A program made the translations under genes and the position numbers. Shown one piece after another: positions 24,461 to 35,137 of a DNA stretch of 64,000 nucleotides. Under the pieces are notes generated by a model. It saw only the letters and a program-made list of their open reading frames with translations. It was not told the origin of the DNA and did no database searches. How positions within the stretch are numbered: the first letter of the stretch is position 1; each line of letters begins with the position of its first letter. This DNA is from Chamaelirium japonicum (Eukaryota > Streptophyta > Magnoliopsida > Liliales > Melanthiaceae), in assembly GCA_947650365.1 (NCBI GenBank), contig CANTAL010000192.1:291501-355500 (forward strand), read 5' to 3'.

Positions 24461-24797
24461 GCGGTGGGAGGGAGGCTGAGGGTGGAGGAGGGCGACCGAC
24501 GAGGCGCCGGGAGTGGGGCGAGCGTGTGAGCCGTACGTGCCTCGCGTAGCGTACGCGGAGCGCATAGCCTCGTTAGCCTTCACCGCATGCGACTGTTCTT
24601 GAAGATCTGCTGATCGATCCCCCGTGCATGACATTACGCTCCAGGTTTTTTTTTTTTTCTTCGATAAGTTGATAATCAAAACTGCAAATTCTTTTTTTTT
24701 TTTTTTTAATTAACGGTAATAATAGCCTTTGAATCTCTCTTCTTTGTTGCATGCATTTTTTTTAATGAATTTTCTTTTAAATTTCATGCAGAAATTA

Positions 24798-25184
24798 ATG
24801 GAGATCGAGAACAAGAAGAGAGGGAGAGGAGAGGCGGAGCTGCGGCCGGTGGAGGAGAGGAAGGGGAAGAGGCGCGAGCTACCGGACGTGCTCGGCGGAG
24901 ACGGGCCGCCCGGCGTCTTCGAGTTCCCATGGCAGAAGGGGAAGGGAGGGATGCTGCCGGAATCCGACGACGGCTGGGACCTCCGCGACGTCTTCTTCTC
25001 CTCACTTGTGGATGGCTGCTCCGCCGCGATTGACTTTCCCGGCGCCCGGCTGTCGCAGGGCCCGGCGCCGGCGGTCGCACTGCTCGAGGACGGGCCCTGG
25101 GCGCCCGATGAGGAGACGGACGGTGTCGATTGCGTCTGGAGCTGCGTGATGAGCCAGCCAGCCACTCTCCGCCGTACCGTTTAA
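24798..25184 (+). CDS. Small conserved-looking plant protein, 128 aa, function unknown
   Basis: The product starts MEIENKKRGRG and has a basic N-terminal third (KKRGRG, ERKGKRR). It then has FEFPWQKGKG at about residues 40-49, WDLRDVFFSSLVDG at about 59-72, FPGARLSQ, and an acidic end finishing with VWSCVMSQP. I do not recognise the family. The alternation of a Lys/Arg-rich head with short Trp/Phe motifs looks like a small nuclear or regulatory protein, which is inference only. I start at 24798 because an AG acceptor (TTTCATGCAG) ends at 24791, only six bases upstream. An in-frame ATG at 24729 would add 23 hydrophobic residues and is less likely. The segment is GC-rich against AT-rich flanks, as for a genuine exon. 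Confidence 0.6.
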   Translation: MEIENKKRGRGEAELRPVEERKGKRRELPDVLGGDGPPGVFEFPWQKGKGGMLPESDDGWDLRDVFFSSLVDGCSAAIDFPGARLSQGPAPAVALLEDGPWAPDEETDGVDCVWSCVMSQPATLRRTV

Positions 25185-25189
25185 TGGCT

Positions 25190-26560
25190 CCGACGCTTGA
25201 AAAAAAAAAACATCAGTTTCCTTTTTTTTTCTTTTAAAATTGTTTTTTTAATGGCCGTTGGATACTGTTTCCTGTGACGAAATACTGTGGGAAATGATTT
25301 ATTTTATTACTATTTATGTTGATATATATCCACATCGGATTATTTAGATAGGTTTGAAGAGATTTTTTTTGTGAGAAAGCCCTTATTAGGATATCGTTTC
25401 AAGTTGCAGTCCTGACAACCTTTTCATTTGAGTGTAGATCCCTATAGACGAAAACATCCATATCTGAATTTACGTATGTTGCCACTTATCTGCCACCGCC
25501 GTTGCTGTCACAGCCGCCGAACCTATCCGAACCCCACCCCCGCCAGACCCAACCGAACCTCCCTCCCCCTCCGGCGCCGCCAGACCTAACCAACCCCCCC
25601 GAACCTAACCGAACTATCCGTCGTTGACGTCGGACCTAACTGAGATCTCGAGGCCATGGGATGGACACTAGATCTAGAAATCCCAACCTAAATCGTACCC
25701 CTGCCACCGCTCGTGCCCGCCGCCTCCGCTGCTCACGGCGGCCTCCGTCGCTTGCGCCTAGCGCCTACTTTACCTCTGCTCACAGCCGCCTCCAGCCTCC
25801 GTCGCTCCACCATGGCTGATCGGAGAGAGGAGAGGGTGGTCTCGAGATTAAAAAAATAAAAAATTATGGTTTATCCTAATGTTGGGTTGGTTATAGGGGT
25901 TGGAGCTCAAATGAAAACCTTCAATGGGTTTATCCTAATGTTGGATTCGTTAGATGGATTTTAGGTTAATAACCTCTTTTTTTTTGAAGGGTTAGTGTTT
26001 ACCCCTTTTTACGAGATGCTTTTAAACTAAAGGGTTGTGGACGAAAATTAAATGCCCTCTACAGTCTTTTCAATTTTCATTTGAATGCTACTGAACCATC
26101 AAACAGAACCACCGAAACTGCTTGTCTTTGCAGCTCGCTGCCGCCGAATCGAAACTAAACCTAACCGTAAACCTAAGATCTATAGGCTATGGGATGAACC
26201 CTAGACGTAGAATCCTAAACTTAATCGAACCCCTGGGTGGCGGCGAGCAGCTGCAACTTGAGGTCACGTTGCTGCAGCCGCAGCCTGCTTGCTCCCCCTT
26301 TGCCATCGCAGGTCGCATTCGAGAGAGATGGGAGGAGTGCAAGTGAGGGACAATTTGGATTTTCTGAAGAAGCTAGGGGCTTTAGGCTAAACGGAACATT
26401 TTTTTGGATTTTCAGTGTACAACTGCGGCAAAACGGCCATTTTAAAAAAAAGGAGGGAATTCATGCTAAATAAAAGAGATTCAAGGCGTTTATCGTAATA
26501 CAGATGCCACCACACCGTTACTATGTCCGCGTGTATGTCCCGTTGTATGTTCAAGTAGAG
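25190..26560. other. Intergenic region without a recognised gene
   Basis: Contains two loosely related CCG/CCT-rich stretches (25490-25830 and 26110-26340). Both include 'ctaaccg', 'gatct..aggc.atgggatg.ac.ctaga' and 'cctaaa/cctaaat', which suggests an old duplication. No open frame with a recognisable domain. Confidence 0.4.
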
Positions 26561-26598
26561 CCCCGTTTAGCGCGTCTTTTCTACGCGGAATCGAGAGC

Positions 26599-26609
26599 TC
26601 CAACGGCTA
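26599..26609 (+). promoter_or_regulatory. MSA element (MYB3R binding site) in the CDC20 promoter
   Basis: TCCAACGGCTA matches all 11 positions of the plant mitosis-specific activator consensus YCYAACGGYYA. It ends 12 bp before the TATA box. MSA boxes are bound by three-repeat MYB (MYB3R) factors and drive G2/M expression of cyclin B, CDC20 and other mitotic genes. This fits periodic expression of the gene downstream. Confidence 0.8.
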
Positions 26610-26620
26610 ATTTCCCATCC

Positions 26621-26630
26621 TCTATATAAT
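26621..26630 (+). promoter_or_regulatory. TATA box of CDC20
   Basis: TCTATATAAT, about 245 bp upstream of the CDC20 start codon. It is followed by a GCC-repeat and CT-rich leader (26637-26690), typical of plant 5' UTRs. Confidence 0.75.
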
Positions 26631-26872
26631 TCCAAAGTGCCGCCGCCGCCGCCCCCAACAAATCAAACCCTCTCTGTCTCTCTCTCTCTCTCGCTCTCGT
26701 CTCCCTCTCTGCAACGTCTCGATTCCCAGATTCGAAAGCTTCCTTCGATCCATCGGGAGAAATCTCTCCCTCTGCGCGCGCTCTGCTCTGTTTCGAACGC
26801 TGCTCCGTTCCCCATACGGAATTTCGATTTTTCTTTTTTGGTTTTCTAATTTCTTTTTCTTCTTGGTTTTCC

Positions 26873-27315
26873 ATGGATGCAGGAGGTCTTCACCCTCTTC
26901 GAGTGGCGGGATCTCATCGTGACAATGTAATTTCATCTCTCTCTCTCTCTCTCTCTCTCTGATTTTGATTTTTGTCTCCGATTTAGGGTTTTGATTGAGG
27001 TTCTGACTGCTATTGATTTTGACAGTTTCAGAGCGACAGATTCATTCCGGTCCGATCCGGCATGGATTTCGACGTCGCGCACCAGATGCTAACTCAGTCA
27101 AGGCGGCAGAGGGAGAGAATCGATGCGCTATTGCGCTCGGATGACGCGTACCAAAAGCTTCTGGTCGAGGTCCTGCTGCAGAACCGGACCCGCATCCTCG
27201 CTTTCAACAACAGGCCTCGTCCGCCGGTCGGAGGGTTCTTCGACGTCGACGGCATCTGCTCCTCCCCTCCGACCAAGACGACGACGGCGCGGCGGAGGCA
27301 TATTCCTCGGGTGGG

Positions 27316-27365
<50 letters not shown>

Positions 27366-29136
27366 TCGCTGCCCTACATCTTGGGTTTCTGTTGTTCTTA
27401 CTCTCTTGGGTTTTGTCCAACTCTTGCAGACCGCAGACAGAGTATTGGATGCACCGGAGCTTATGGACGACTACTCTTTGAATCTTGTGGACTGGGGAAG
27501 GAGCAACCTCATCTCGATCGCCCTTGGGTGTAGGGTTTGCTTGTGGGATGCAGACAAGGGATCTGCTGCAGAGCTTATGAATGTGGATGAAGATAAAGGT
27601 CCTGTTACTAGTGTCAGCTGGGCTCCTGATGGGCAACACATTGCCGTTGGTTTAAACTCTTCCGACATCCAGTTGTGGGACTTGAGCTCGCATCGCCTGG
27701 TTAGTATCCCCTCTCTCTCTCTTTCCTTCCCCCCCCCCCCCCTATTCCCTATCTCCTATTGCACAAGGTTTTCAATGATGTTCAGTCAAAAAACGGAAAT
27801 TTCTCGAATGTCGGTGGAAATTTGTGTGATTTTGGTCGTATTTCCGTCAATTTTGGTCAAAAGTCATTCAAATATCAGTCCATTATGGAAAAATAAAAAG
27901 AAATGGATGAAACCATGGATTTTTGTGGGAAAAGATGGAATCTTGTGCTAAAAGCATGCAATTTGTCCACACAAAAAGACTAAATGTTGAATTTCAATCA
28001 AATATCCGTCATTTCGGCCGACAATTCGTGATCTAATTAAAATATAGTACTATGAAAATTTTGGATGATTTCTATGTCGAACCTAAAAAAAAGGACATAT
28101 TTTGGTTATTTCGTAAGAAATTTGTCGACATTTGATGCCATGCAACTTCCTCTCTTCGTTGACTCATTCCAACCAGTGTTTAGTATTGGGCTGATCTGCA
28201 ACAAATTTAACTTCTTTTAATTGATCATGTGATTCTAACTTTTGTTTTGATTCCCTAATTCCTACGGTTTCTGATCCTTGTTTATTATGTTTGTACAGTT
28301 GAGGGTTCTGCAAGGGGTGCATGAATCTCGAGTTGGATCTATGGCTTGGAACAGCAATACCATTCTAACCACAGGGGGACTGGATGGCTTGGTAGCTAAC
28401 AGTGATATGAGAGTAAGATCTCATGTTGTTCAAACTTTTCGAGGACACCAATCGGAGATCTGTGGCCTTAAGTGGGCAGGCTCGGGCCGGCAATTGGCTA
28501 GCGGTGGCAATGATAAGCTGATGCATATATGGGACATTTCAGTGGCTTCTGCACATCCACGTCCAACTAACAACCGATGGATTCACAGATTTGTGGGCCA
28601 CTTGGGTGCCGTGAGAGCCCTCGCTTGGTGCCCTTTCCAGGATAACGTGATCGCATCTGGTGGAGGTGCGGCTGATCAGTCGATCAAGTTATGGAACACA
28701 CAAACGGGTGATTGCCTAAATTCTTTTGATGCTAGTTCCCAAGTGTGTGGCTTGCTATGGAGCAGAAACGAAAGGGAGTTGTTGAGCTCTCATGGGGGAG
28801 CCCATAATCAACTGAGACTATGGAAGTACCCTTCAATGGTTAAAATCAGAGATCTTGTAGGCCATAGTTCTCGGGTTCTGTTCTTGGCTCAGGTATGAAT
28901 GAGCAGTTTCAACTTTGTAGGAGATTAGAATTTTTATTCTCGTAAATTATAATATTGCTCATATCTGGTTCTACTGGATTTTGCAGAGCCCAGATGGGTC
29001 CAGAGTGGCATCAGCTGCAGGTGCGGAGGATGAAACATTGAGGGTTTGGAATGTCTTCGGAACTCCTGATCCGCCAAAGCCTGCAGCTAGGGGAAGAATT
29101 CGAGGATCATTTGCCGATATTATTCAAATCAGGTGA
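26873..29136 (+). CDS. CDC20: CDC20, WD40 activator of the anaphase-promoting complex (five exons, 450 aa)
   Basis: CDC20 recruits substrates such as mitotic cyclins and securin to the APC/C ubiquitin ligase and is the target of the spindle checkpoint. Exons: 26873-26926, 27026-27310, 27430-27699, 28299-28892, 28987-29136. All introns are GT-AG and phase 0, and the coding sequence sums to 1353 nt. The C-box DRFIPVR is at residues 22-28 and a Mad2-binding-like RILAF at 74-78. A WD40 propeller spans about 125-440 (CLWD, QLWD, HIWD, KLWN, RLWK, RVWN blade ends), and the C-terminal Ile-Arg tail (449-450) docks on APC/C. Length is close to Arabidopsis CDC20.1. No KEN box was seen in the N-terminus, which is short. 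Introns 1 and 2 contain CT microsatellites. An MSA box and TATA lie upstream. The gene looks intact. Confidence 0.95.
27317..27362. repeat. (TC)n microsatellite in CDC20 intron 2
   Basis: About 23 TC units immediately after the intron 2 donor. The pseudogene copy has a shorter tract at the same place (38203-38240), showing the microsatellite predates the duplication. Confidence 0.9.
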
Positions 29137-30376
29137 GGAGTGAGGTATAGGGGGGAACCGTGTCAGGTATTTGCAAGTTCGGTCAGATTCTTGGTTAAAT
29201 TGGCCGAAAACAGCAATTTATCTTTATCTTGGTTATATTCTTCATGCATATCACATTTAGAGGGAGTTGTGTAGCAACTCTTTTCTTGTAGATTAGAAAT
29301 AGGTAGTGGTTACTTTGACTAATTCATTTCTATTTTGGGTAACTGTTTTCCTAAAGATTTAGTTCTTATCAATGACGTAAAAAAGCTTAATTGAAAGTGC
29401 TATAATGATGTGAATGGTAATTTTGTATAGATTTATACAATAATTTTTATTGGTGGCAATTGATTCAGTCTAATTATATGTTACCATTTATCGTGTTTAA
29501 AACTTTATCTCAACTTTTTGATATAGACTGTTTGTAAGCCTATATTTTGATAGAAAGTCATTATGTGTTTTTACGTTACAGAAATAGCATCTAAATAATT
29601 ATATTTAAAATCTTGATCCGTGGATGACTTTTTGGGAGCAGGTTACGAGCACCATCGTGAACAACTGACCATTTGGATTGAGGAGTGTTGTGGCGGGAAT
29701 AACTTTTGGTTCTCGATCTAATCTTTATGGTGCATGGGTAGATGGAAAAAGTGAGAAAATATATCATTTATTTGGCTTCCTCAAAGTGTGTTGTGGCGGG
29801 ATTTTCATTTTTTCTTTTATTTGTCCATTACTTGAAATTGTATTCCTTACGATCACATCTGAGCCCTTGCTATGAATATTCCTCAATATATAAATCTTAC
29901 TGTCAGATCCCTGGGCTAAATTTTATTTTTAATTATCTCTGCATTACTTTCTATAAGTTCATCCTTTGACTCCTCTTAACAGTTTAAATTCATTATTGTA
30001 AATCTAGTCTTACTCAGTTAAATCTTGGTTGTGAAGTTCTAGGATACTTTTTGCTCTCCCATAAATTTTACTAGAGGCTTTCAGCTCTTGACCTAAACAT
30101 TCATCTATGTTAAAATCGATCTTTTAAATCATTTAATTTATTTAATTGTCAATTTATTCATCATACTCTTTAAGCATGAGGATTTCTCCTACATTGGATC
30201 AACTAAATCGAGTCTTGTATTTGGTCCCATCACTTCTTAATTTATGTGAAGGGCTGTGCTATTGGGTTCTTCACGAGATTGAGTTGACTACGAAATGGAG
30301 ATCCCCTCTGCCATCATTTGTTCACGCTGGTGGTGGATCTTTTTTCCTCTGTCTGTCAGAGGCTCAAGAGGAAGGC
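29137..30376 (+). other. CDC20 3' flank, duplicated downstream
   Basis: AT-rich sequence following the CDC20 stop. From 29234 to its right end it recurs at 33034-34171 with few differences, and its first ~200 bp also follow the pseudogene at 40041-40244. Its last bases 'ctcaagaggaaggc' form a polypurine tract directly before TGTTAAG of a short LTR. Part of this flank may therefore be the 3' end of a copia-like element rather than CDC20 UTR. No coding domain was recognised. Confidence 0.7.
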
Positions 30377-30446
30377 TGTTAAGATGTATACATGTATTTA
30401 CATACACTTAGTGTATAGAGGACTCATATGTATTGCCTATATATTG

Positions 30447-31065
30447 CTCCCTCAGCTTCTTGGAGCTCCGGCTCGGCGTGTAGGGGGCGTAGTAGGCAGT
30501 GTCGTAGGACTCAAACGGGTTGAGGAAGTCCCAGGTGGAGGCCTTCGGCGGTGAGGGCGGGGGCAGGGGTGCTCGAGAGGAGGAGGGAGAGCCGCCGGCG
30601 CCGACCGCCGCCGCAGGCGGCGGCATGTTGAGGGGAGGGGAGGAGGACCCGAAGAAGCCACCCATTCCGCTGTAGCTGGTGTAATTCGGTGGGGAGGTGT
30701 AAGAGTACGGGTCAGAGTAGGGGTAAAAAAATTAGGATTTTGGGCGGGGTAAGCGTAGGCGTAGTCGTGGTAGACGGCTGAGGAGGAGGGGTCGCCGGCG
30801 AAGTGGACCGTCTCGGGGCTCCGCCGCCGGCTCTTGTAGGACACTGAGGGGGATGCGGGAGTAATTGTCGTTGACGAATGTGTGGCCGGGGGTTTCGTCG
30901 TGGTCGGGGTGGAGGTGGACGGGGGAGGAGCCGGCGGAGTGGAGAGGCGAGTCGTCGTCGTCGGAGTCGGAGGAGTGGAAGTGGATGTGGGAGCCGGAGT
31001 GGGAGTGGCGGTGGGGCAGGTGAGGGGCGGGGGAGGGCGGGGGGAGTGCGTCGCCCTTGCGCTGG
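30447..31065 (-). pseudogene. Captured fragment of a DUF630/DUF632 (NRG2/REL2-like) gene
   Basis: Read on the minus strand, the fragment gives SHIHFHSSDSDDDDSPLHSA then PSVSYKSRRRSPETV then AYAYPAQNPN. After a shift of frame it gives STWDFLNPFE with PYTPSRSSKKLRE. This order and these motifs (the acidic SDSDDD block, SPETV, WDFLNPF) are hallmarks of the large plant DUF630/DUF632 family, to which rice REL2 and Arabidopsis NRG2 belong. Both the DUF630 N-terminus and the DUF632 domain are missing, and at least one frameshift is present (around 30720-30860), so it is a dead fragment. It is joined directly to a retrotransposon RT fragment inside an LTR. Confidence 0.75.
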
Positions 31066-31274
31066 GCGGCTCCACGTCGATGACCAGGAGAAGACCGCTT
31101 TCTACTCTGGGGCGGGATACCAGAAGCTTTTCTGCTATCGGGTTATGCCGTTTGGGCTCAAGAACGCCGGAGCGACCTACCAAAGGTTAGTCACCCATAT
31201 GTTTAAAGATCAGATCGGCAAGAATGTCGAGGTTTATGTAGACGACCTCCTGGTAAAGAGTCGAAAGCGAGAAG
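31066..31274 (+). pseudogene. Ty3/gypsy reverse transcriptase fragment
   Basis: About 68 codons read HVDDQEKTAFYSGAG, then RVMPFGLKNAGATYQRLV, then VEVYVDDLLVKSRK. These are conserved RT blocks, with the catalytic Asp pair in YVDD. The sequence has no gag, RNase H or integrase attached and is spliced to the DUF630/632 fragment on its left and LTR sequence on its right. Confidence 0.85.
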
Positions 31275-31395
31275 GGCCTAATGAGAGATTGATTCCCATT
31301 CTCTCCCCAAACCCTAGCCATCTCTCTCTCACTCTTTCTCTTCTAGGGTTTGTTACATGGTATCAAAGCTAAACCCTATGTGAGACCTCACCGCG

Positions 31396-33033
31396 AGCCC
31401 CTCTCCCCATGGGGAGGTGTGGCCAACCAAAAGGGAAAGGGAAAAAAAAAAGAAGAAAAAAAATATAAAAGGAAAAAAAAGAAAAGGAAACAATCGCCAT
31501 GCGTGGGGGGAGGTAACCCGGACGTTTACGCAACTGTGGATCCACAACGATCCCTCAATCCGACGGATAAGATGAGAAGTCGTGTTGCCATCGATTAAAT
31601 GTGCAAAGACGGCTTATATCTTGAAAGATTGAGCTTAATCTAGCCCATAACCATCGCTACGAAAAAGGAAGGGGATAAATGTTGTTTTTCCCCATAAAAG
31701 GAAGATAAATCCCAATGGTTATGGGGAGAGATATTCAAGAGATTCAAAAATCACAGTCATTTCTCTCCCATCCTCCCCCCTTTACTTATAAATAGAGGAT
31801 GCAGGGGGATTGTTTCAAAGGTTGAAAGTTAGAGACGTGAAGGCTCGGCAAAGAAGGAGACTCTAATGCTCGATGATCGATGGCTTCACTAGCCATGGGC
31901 AAGTGAATCCCAAGGGAATGGCTTAGTCTGAAAGCCATCATCAATATGAAGACCTTGCACAAGAGATCAAAGCTTCGAGTCCTTGCACGAAAAAAAAAAT
32001 ATTGGAGAAGAAGGCCCGTAGTCGACATCACCCCATCGTCTCCAACTATCTTCAACTCCAACAAACACCAATGAAGCCCGGAGAAGAAGATTGAAGTCAG
32101 CACCACCTCGTTGTCTTCAACAAAGCCGATGCTACAACCATGGCATGGAGATCGGTGCTATACCCGTCGTCTTCAACAACTAAGCCGATGCTACAACTGT
32201 CGAATGGAGATCGGTGCTATACGCGTCGTCTTCAACAACAAAGCCGACTCCAACCATCGCACGGAGATCGGTGCTACCCCGCTGTCTTCAAGAGAAGCCT
32301 TCGACTTCGAAAAAGGCAAAGAAGCTCGAAGAAGAAGAGAAACAAAGCCAACGCTACAACCGTCGTTGTCAAAGCTCCGTCCTTAAAAGGAGGAGACCAG
32401 AAGAATAAAGAAAACTTGGAGACATTGCCATCGTCATTCAAGGAGAAAATCAAGCCAATGCCAAAGCAAGAAGCCAAAGAAAAGGAACGGTAACGCCCGT
32501 GCCAAAGCAACGCACGTGCCAAAGCCGACGAACTACGATGATCACGAGTAAAAGCAATGCAGGTTCTAGCCGATACGATGCGAAGTCTAGATGAACTAAA
32601 GCACCACAAACCTCTCCGTCTACGCTCAAACGCAAGCGCCAATGTAAAGTAAAAGTCCGAGCCATGCTGAAGCAAAGCCAAAGTCAAAGCAGACGCCAAA
32701 AGCAAGATCGTCGCCGCAAAAGACGTTCAAGGACGCCGAGGTCTAGCAAGAGCCGAGGGAGACGTGAAGATCGAGGAAACAACGCCGAAAGCCCCCTAGC
32801 CTAGAAAACGTGAAGCATGGAATGAACATAAGCAAAGGCTAAAACCACTCGACCTCTCAAGATACCGGAAACCTTGTAAAGACCTCTGTCCTGGGCAACC
32901 CCTCCAGAGCTCTCGCACGAAGTAACGTGAAGACGCGGATCAATGGGACCCTCTAGAGGATCTCTCTCACAATCTCCTGATCAAACATTCGCCGCACCAG
33001 ACTCACCACCCCCGAGCACCGGGAACCGGCTTG
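31396..33033 (+). mobile_element. Truncated long gypsy LTR, fragment A
   Basis: Homologous to the solo LTR at 34202-36764 from its ~34725 position nearly to its end, so the first ~520 bp are missing. Shared landmarks are 'ccccatggggaggtg', a TATA box (31788-31795, TATAAATA), the ~60-bp repeats ('ggtgctata..gtcgtcttcaac', about 32100-32290), 'gacctctgtcctgggcaa' and 'tctcacaatctcctgatcaa'. It follows the copia-like PBS region directly and ends abruptly against a copy of the CDC20 3' flank. Confidence 0.7.
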
Positions 33034-34171
33034 TATATTCTTCATGCATATCACATTTAAAGGGAGTTGTGTAGCAAACTCTTTTCTTGTAGATTAGAAA
33101 TAGCTAGTGGTTACTTTGACTAATTCATTTCTATTTTGTGTAACTGTTTTCCTAAAGATTTAGTTCTTATCAATGACGTAAAAAAGCTTAATTGAAAGTG
33201 CTATAATGATGTGAATGGTAATTTTGTATAGATTTATACAATAAATTTTTATTGGTGGCAATTGATTCAGTCTAATTATATGTTACCATTTTTCGTGTTT
33301 AAAACTTTATCTCAACTTTTTGATATAGACTGTTAGTAAGCCTATATTTTGATAGAAAGTCATTATGTTTTTTTACGTTACAGAAATAGCATCTAAATAG
33401 TTATATTTAAAATCTTGATCCGTGGATGACTTTTTGGGAGCAGGTTACGAGCTCCATTGTGAACAACTGACCATTTGGATTGAGGAGTGTTGTGGCGGGA
33501 ATAACTTTTGGTTCTCGATCTAATCTTTATGGTGCATGGGTAGATGGAAAAAGTGAGAAAATATATCATTTATTTGGCTTCCTCAAAGATTGTTGAGGCC
33601 GGATTTTCTTTTTTTCTTTTATTTGTCCATTACTTGAAATTGTATTTCTTACCGATGACATCTGAGTCCTTGCTATGAATATTCCTCAATATATGAATCT
33701 TACTGTCAGATCCCTGGGCTAAATTTTATTCTTAATTATCTCTACATTACTTTCTATAAGTTCATCCTTTGACTCCTCTTTAACAGTTTAAATTCATTAT
33801 TGTAAATCTAGTCTTACTCAGTTAAATCTTGGTCGTGACATTCTAGGAAACTTTTTGCTCTCCCAGAAATTTTACTAGAGGCTTTCAGCTCTTGCTCTAG
33901 ACATTCATCTATGTTAAAATCGATCTTTTAAATCATTTAATTGTCAATTTATTATTCATACTCTTTAGGCATGAGGATTTCTCCTACATTGGATCAACTA
34001 AATCGAGCCTTGTATTTCATCCCATCACTTCTTAATTTATGTGAAGGGCTGTGCTATTGGGTTCTTCATGAGATTGAGTTGACTACGAAATGGAGATCCC
34101 CTCTCCCATCATTTGTTCATGCTGGTGGTGGATCTTTTTTCCTCCGTCTATCAGAGGCTCAAGAGGAAGGC
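33034..34171 (+). repeat. Second copy of the CDC20 3' flank
   Basis: Nearly the same as 29234-30376, in the same orientation, with scattered substitutions and small indels (for example a 9-bp shorter 'atttaattta' stretch near 33938). No CDC20 exon precedes it. It abuts the truncated gypsy LTR on its left and leads into copy B of the short LTR on its right, as in copy A. Confidence 0.9.
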
Positions 34172-34214
34172 TGTTAAGATGTATACATGTATTTACATAC
34201 ATGTGGGCACCGAA

Positions 34215-34625
34215 ATTAGCCCACGGATTGGACCCGACCCGCATGCGAAACCCGGCCCATACACATCGGCCCGCATGCGAAACCTGGCCCACACACAACG
34301 GCCCGCATGCGAAACCCGGCCCATACACAACGGCCCGCATGCGAAAACTGGCCCGCACACAATGGCCCGCATGCGAAAACTGGCCCGCACACAACGGCCC
34401 GCATGCGAAACTCGGCCCGCACACAATGGCCCGCATGCAAGCTTGGCCCATACACAACGGCCCACCTGTAAATTCGGCCCGCACACAACGGCCCGCATGC
34501 GAAACTCGGCCCGCACACAACGGCCCGCATGCAAGCTTGGCCCCATACACAACGGCCCACCTGTGAATTCAGCCCGCACACAACGGCCCGCATGCGAACT
34601 CGGCCCGCATGCGAACTCAATTCGC
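34215..34625. repeat. ~32-bp tandem repeats in the U3 part of the solo LTR
   Basis: About twelve units of 'ggcccgcatgcgaaac' followed by '.cggcccacacacaac'. Each carries the palindrome GCATGC. Variant units replace the second half with 'ttggcccatacacaac' or 'cacctgtaaattc'. The fragments at 31396 and 36931 lack this part. Confidence 0.9.
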
Positions 34626-35129
34626 GCGCCATGGCCCGATTCAAAGCAAACGGGTCCCACCGAACCCACTACCCGAACCCAAAAGGGGGGCCCACCGGCC
34701 CCCCTCTTCTTGAAAATCGTGCCCCCTCTCCATGGGGAGGGCCCCCCTCTTCTTAAAACCGTGCCCCCTCCCCATGGGGAGGTGTGGCCGGTCATGAAGG
34801 GGAGAAAAAAAAAAGGAAAAGAAAAAAAATCCTAACCGCCTCGATGCGGGGGGAGGTGGCGTGGACGTCTACACAACCGTAGATCCACGACGATCCTTCG
34901 ATCCGACGGACAAGATGACGTCGTGTCGCCATGCGATCCGAAAGTGCGAAGATAACAACTCAATCTTCAAAGATCAAGTCACATCTTGCCCGTAACCACC
35001 CCAACTAAAAAGGAGGGGATCGAGTTTGTTTCCCCAAATAAGGGAACAATATCTTGATGGTTATGGGGGGAGATAGTGGATGAAACAAAAAGATTTCAGC
35101 CATATCTCTCCCAACCGCCCCCCTTTTCC

Positions 35130-35137
35130 TATAAATA
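35130..35137 (+). promoter_or_regulatory. TATA box of the gypsy LTR
   Basis: TATAAATA preceded by a C-rich stretch. It is conserved at the equivalent place in the other LTR copies (31788, 37327, and 49041-49050 on the minus strand), which supports it as the retrotransposon promoter. Confidence 0.7.

Larger units (their letters stand above)
30377..31357 (+). mobile_element. Short copia-like LTR, copy A, split by a chimeric insertion
   Basis: The LTR starts TGTTAAGATG after a polypurine tract and ends ..TTACA at 31357. It is followed at 31358 by TGGTATCAAAGC, close to the tRNA-iMet primer-binding site TGGTATCAGAGC. Comparison with copy B gives an LTR of about 152 bp. Here it is interrupted from 30447 to about 31274 by unrelated DNA, with loss of a few LTR bases at the junction. 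The PPT on one side and PBS on the other are what a shared LTR between two tandem elements would show. Confidence 0.6.

Noticed and set aside
27094..27639. 181-codon minus-strand frame over CDC20 exons 2-3
   Set aside because: Shadow of the CDC20 exons and the CT microsatellite. The plus-strand frame carries all conserved CDC20 motifs.
34083..34835. Overlapping 140-240-codon frames at the start of the solo LTR
   Set aside because: They arise from the 32-bp repeats, exist on both strands and change residue pattern with phase. The region is U3 of an LTR.
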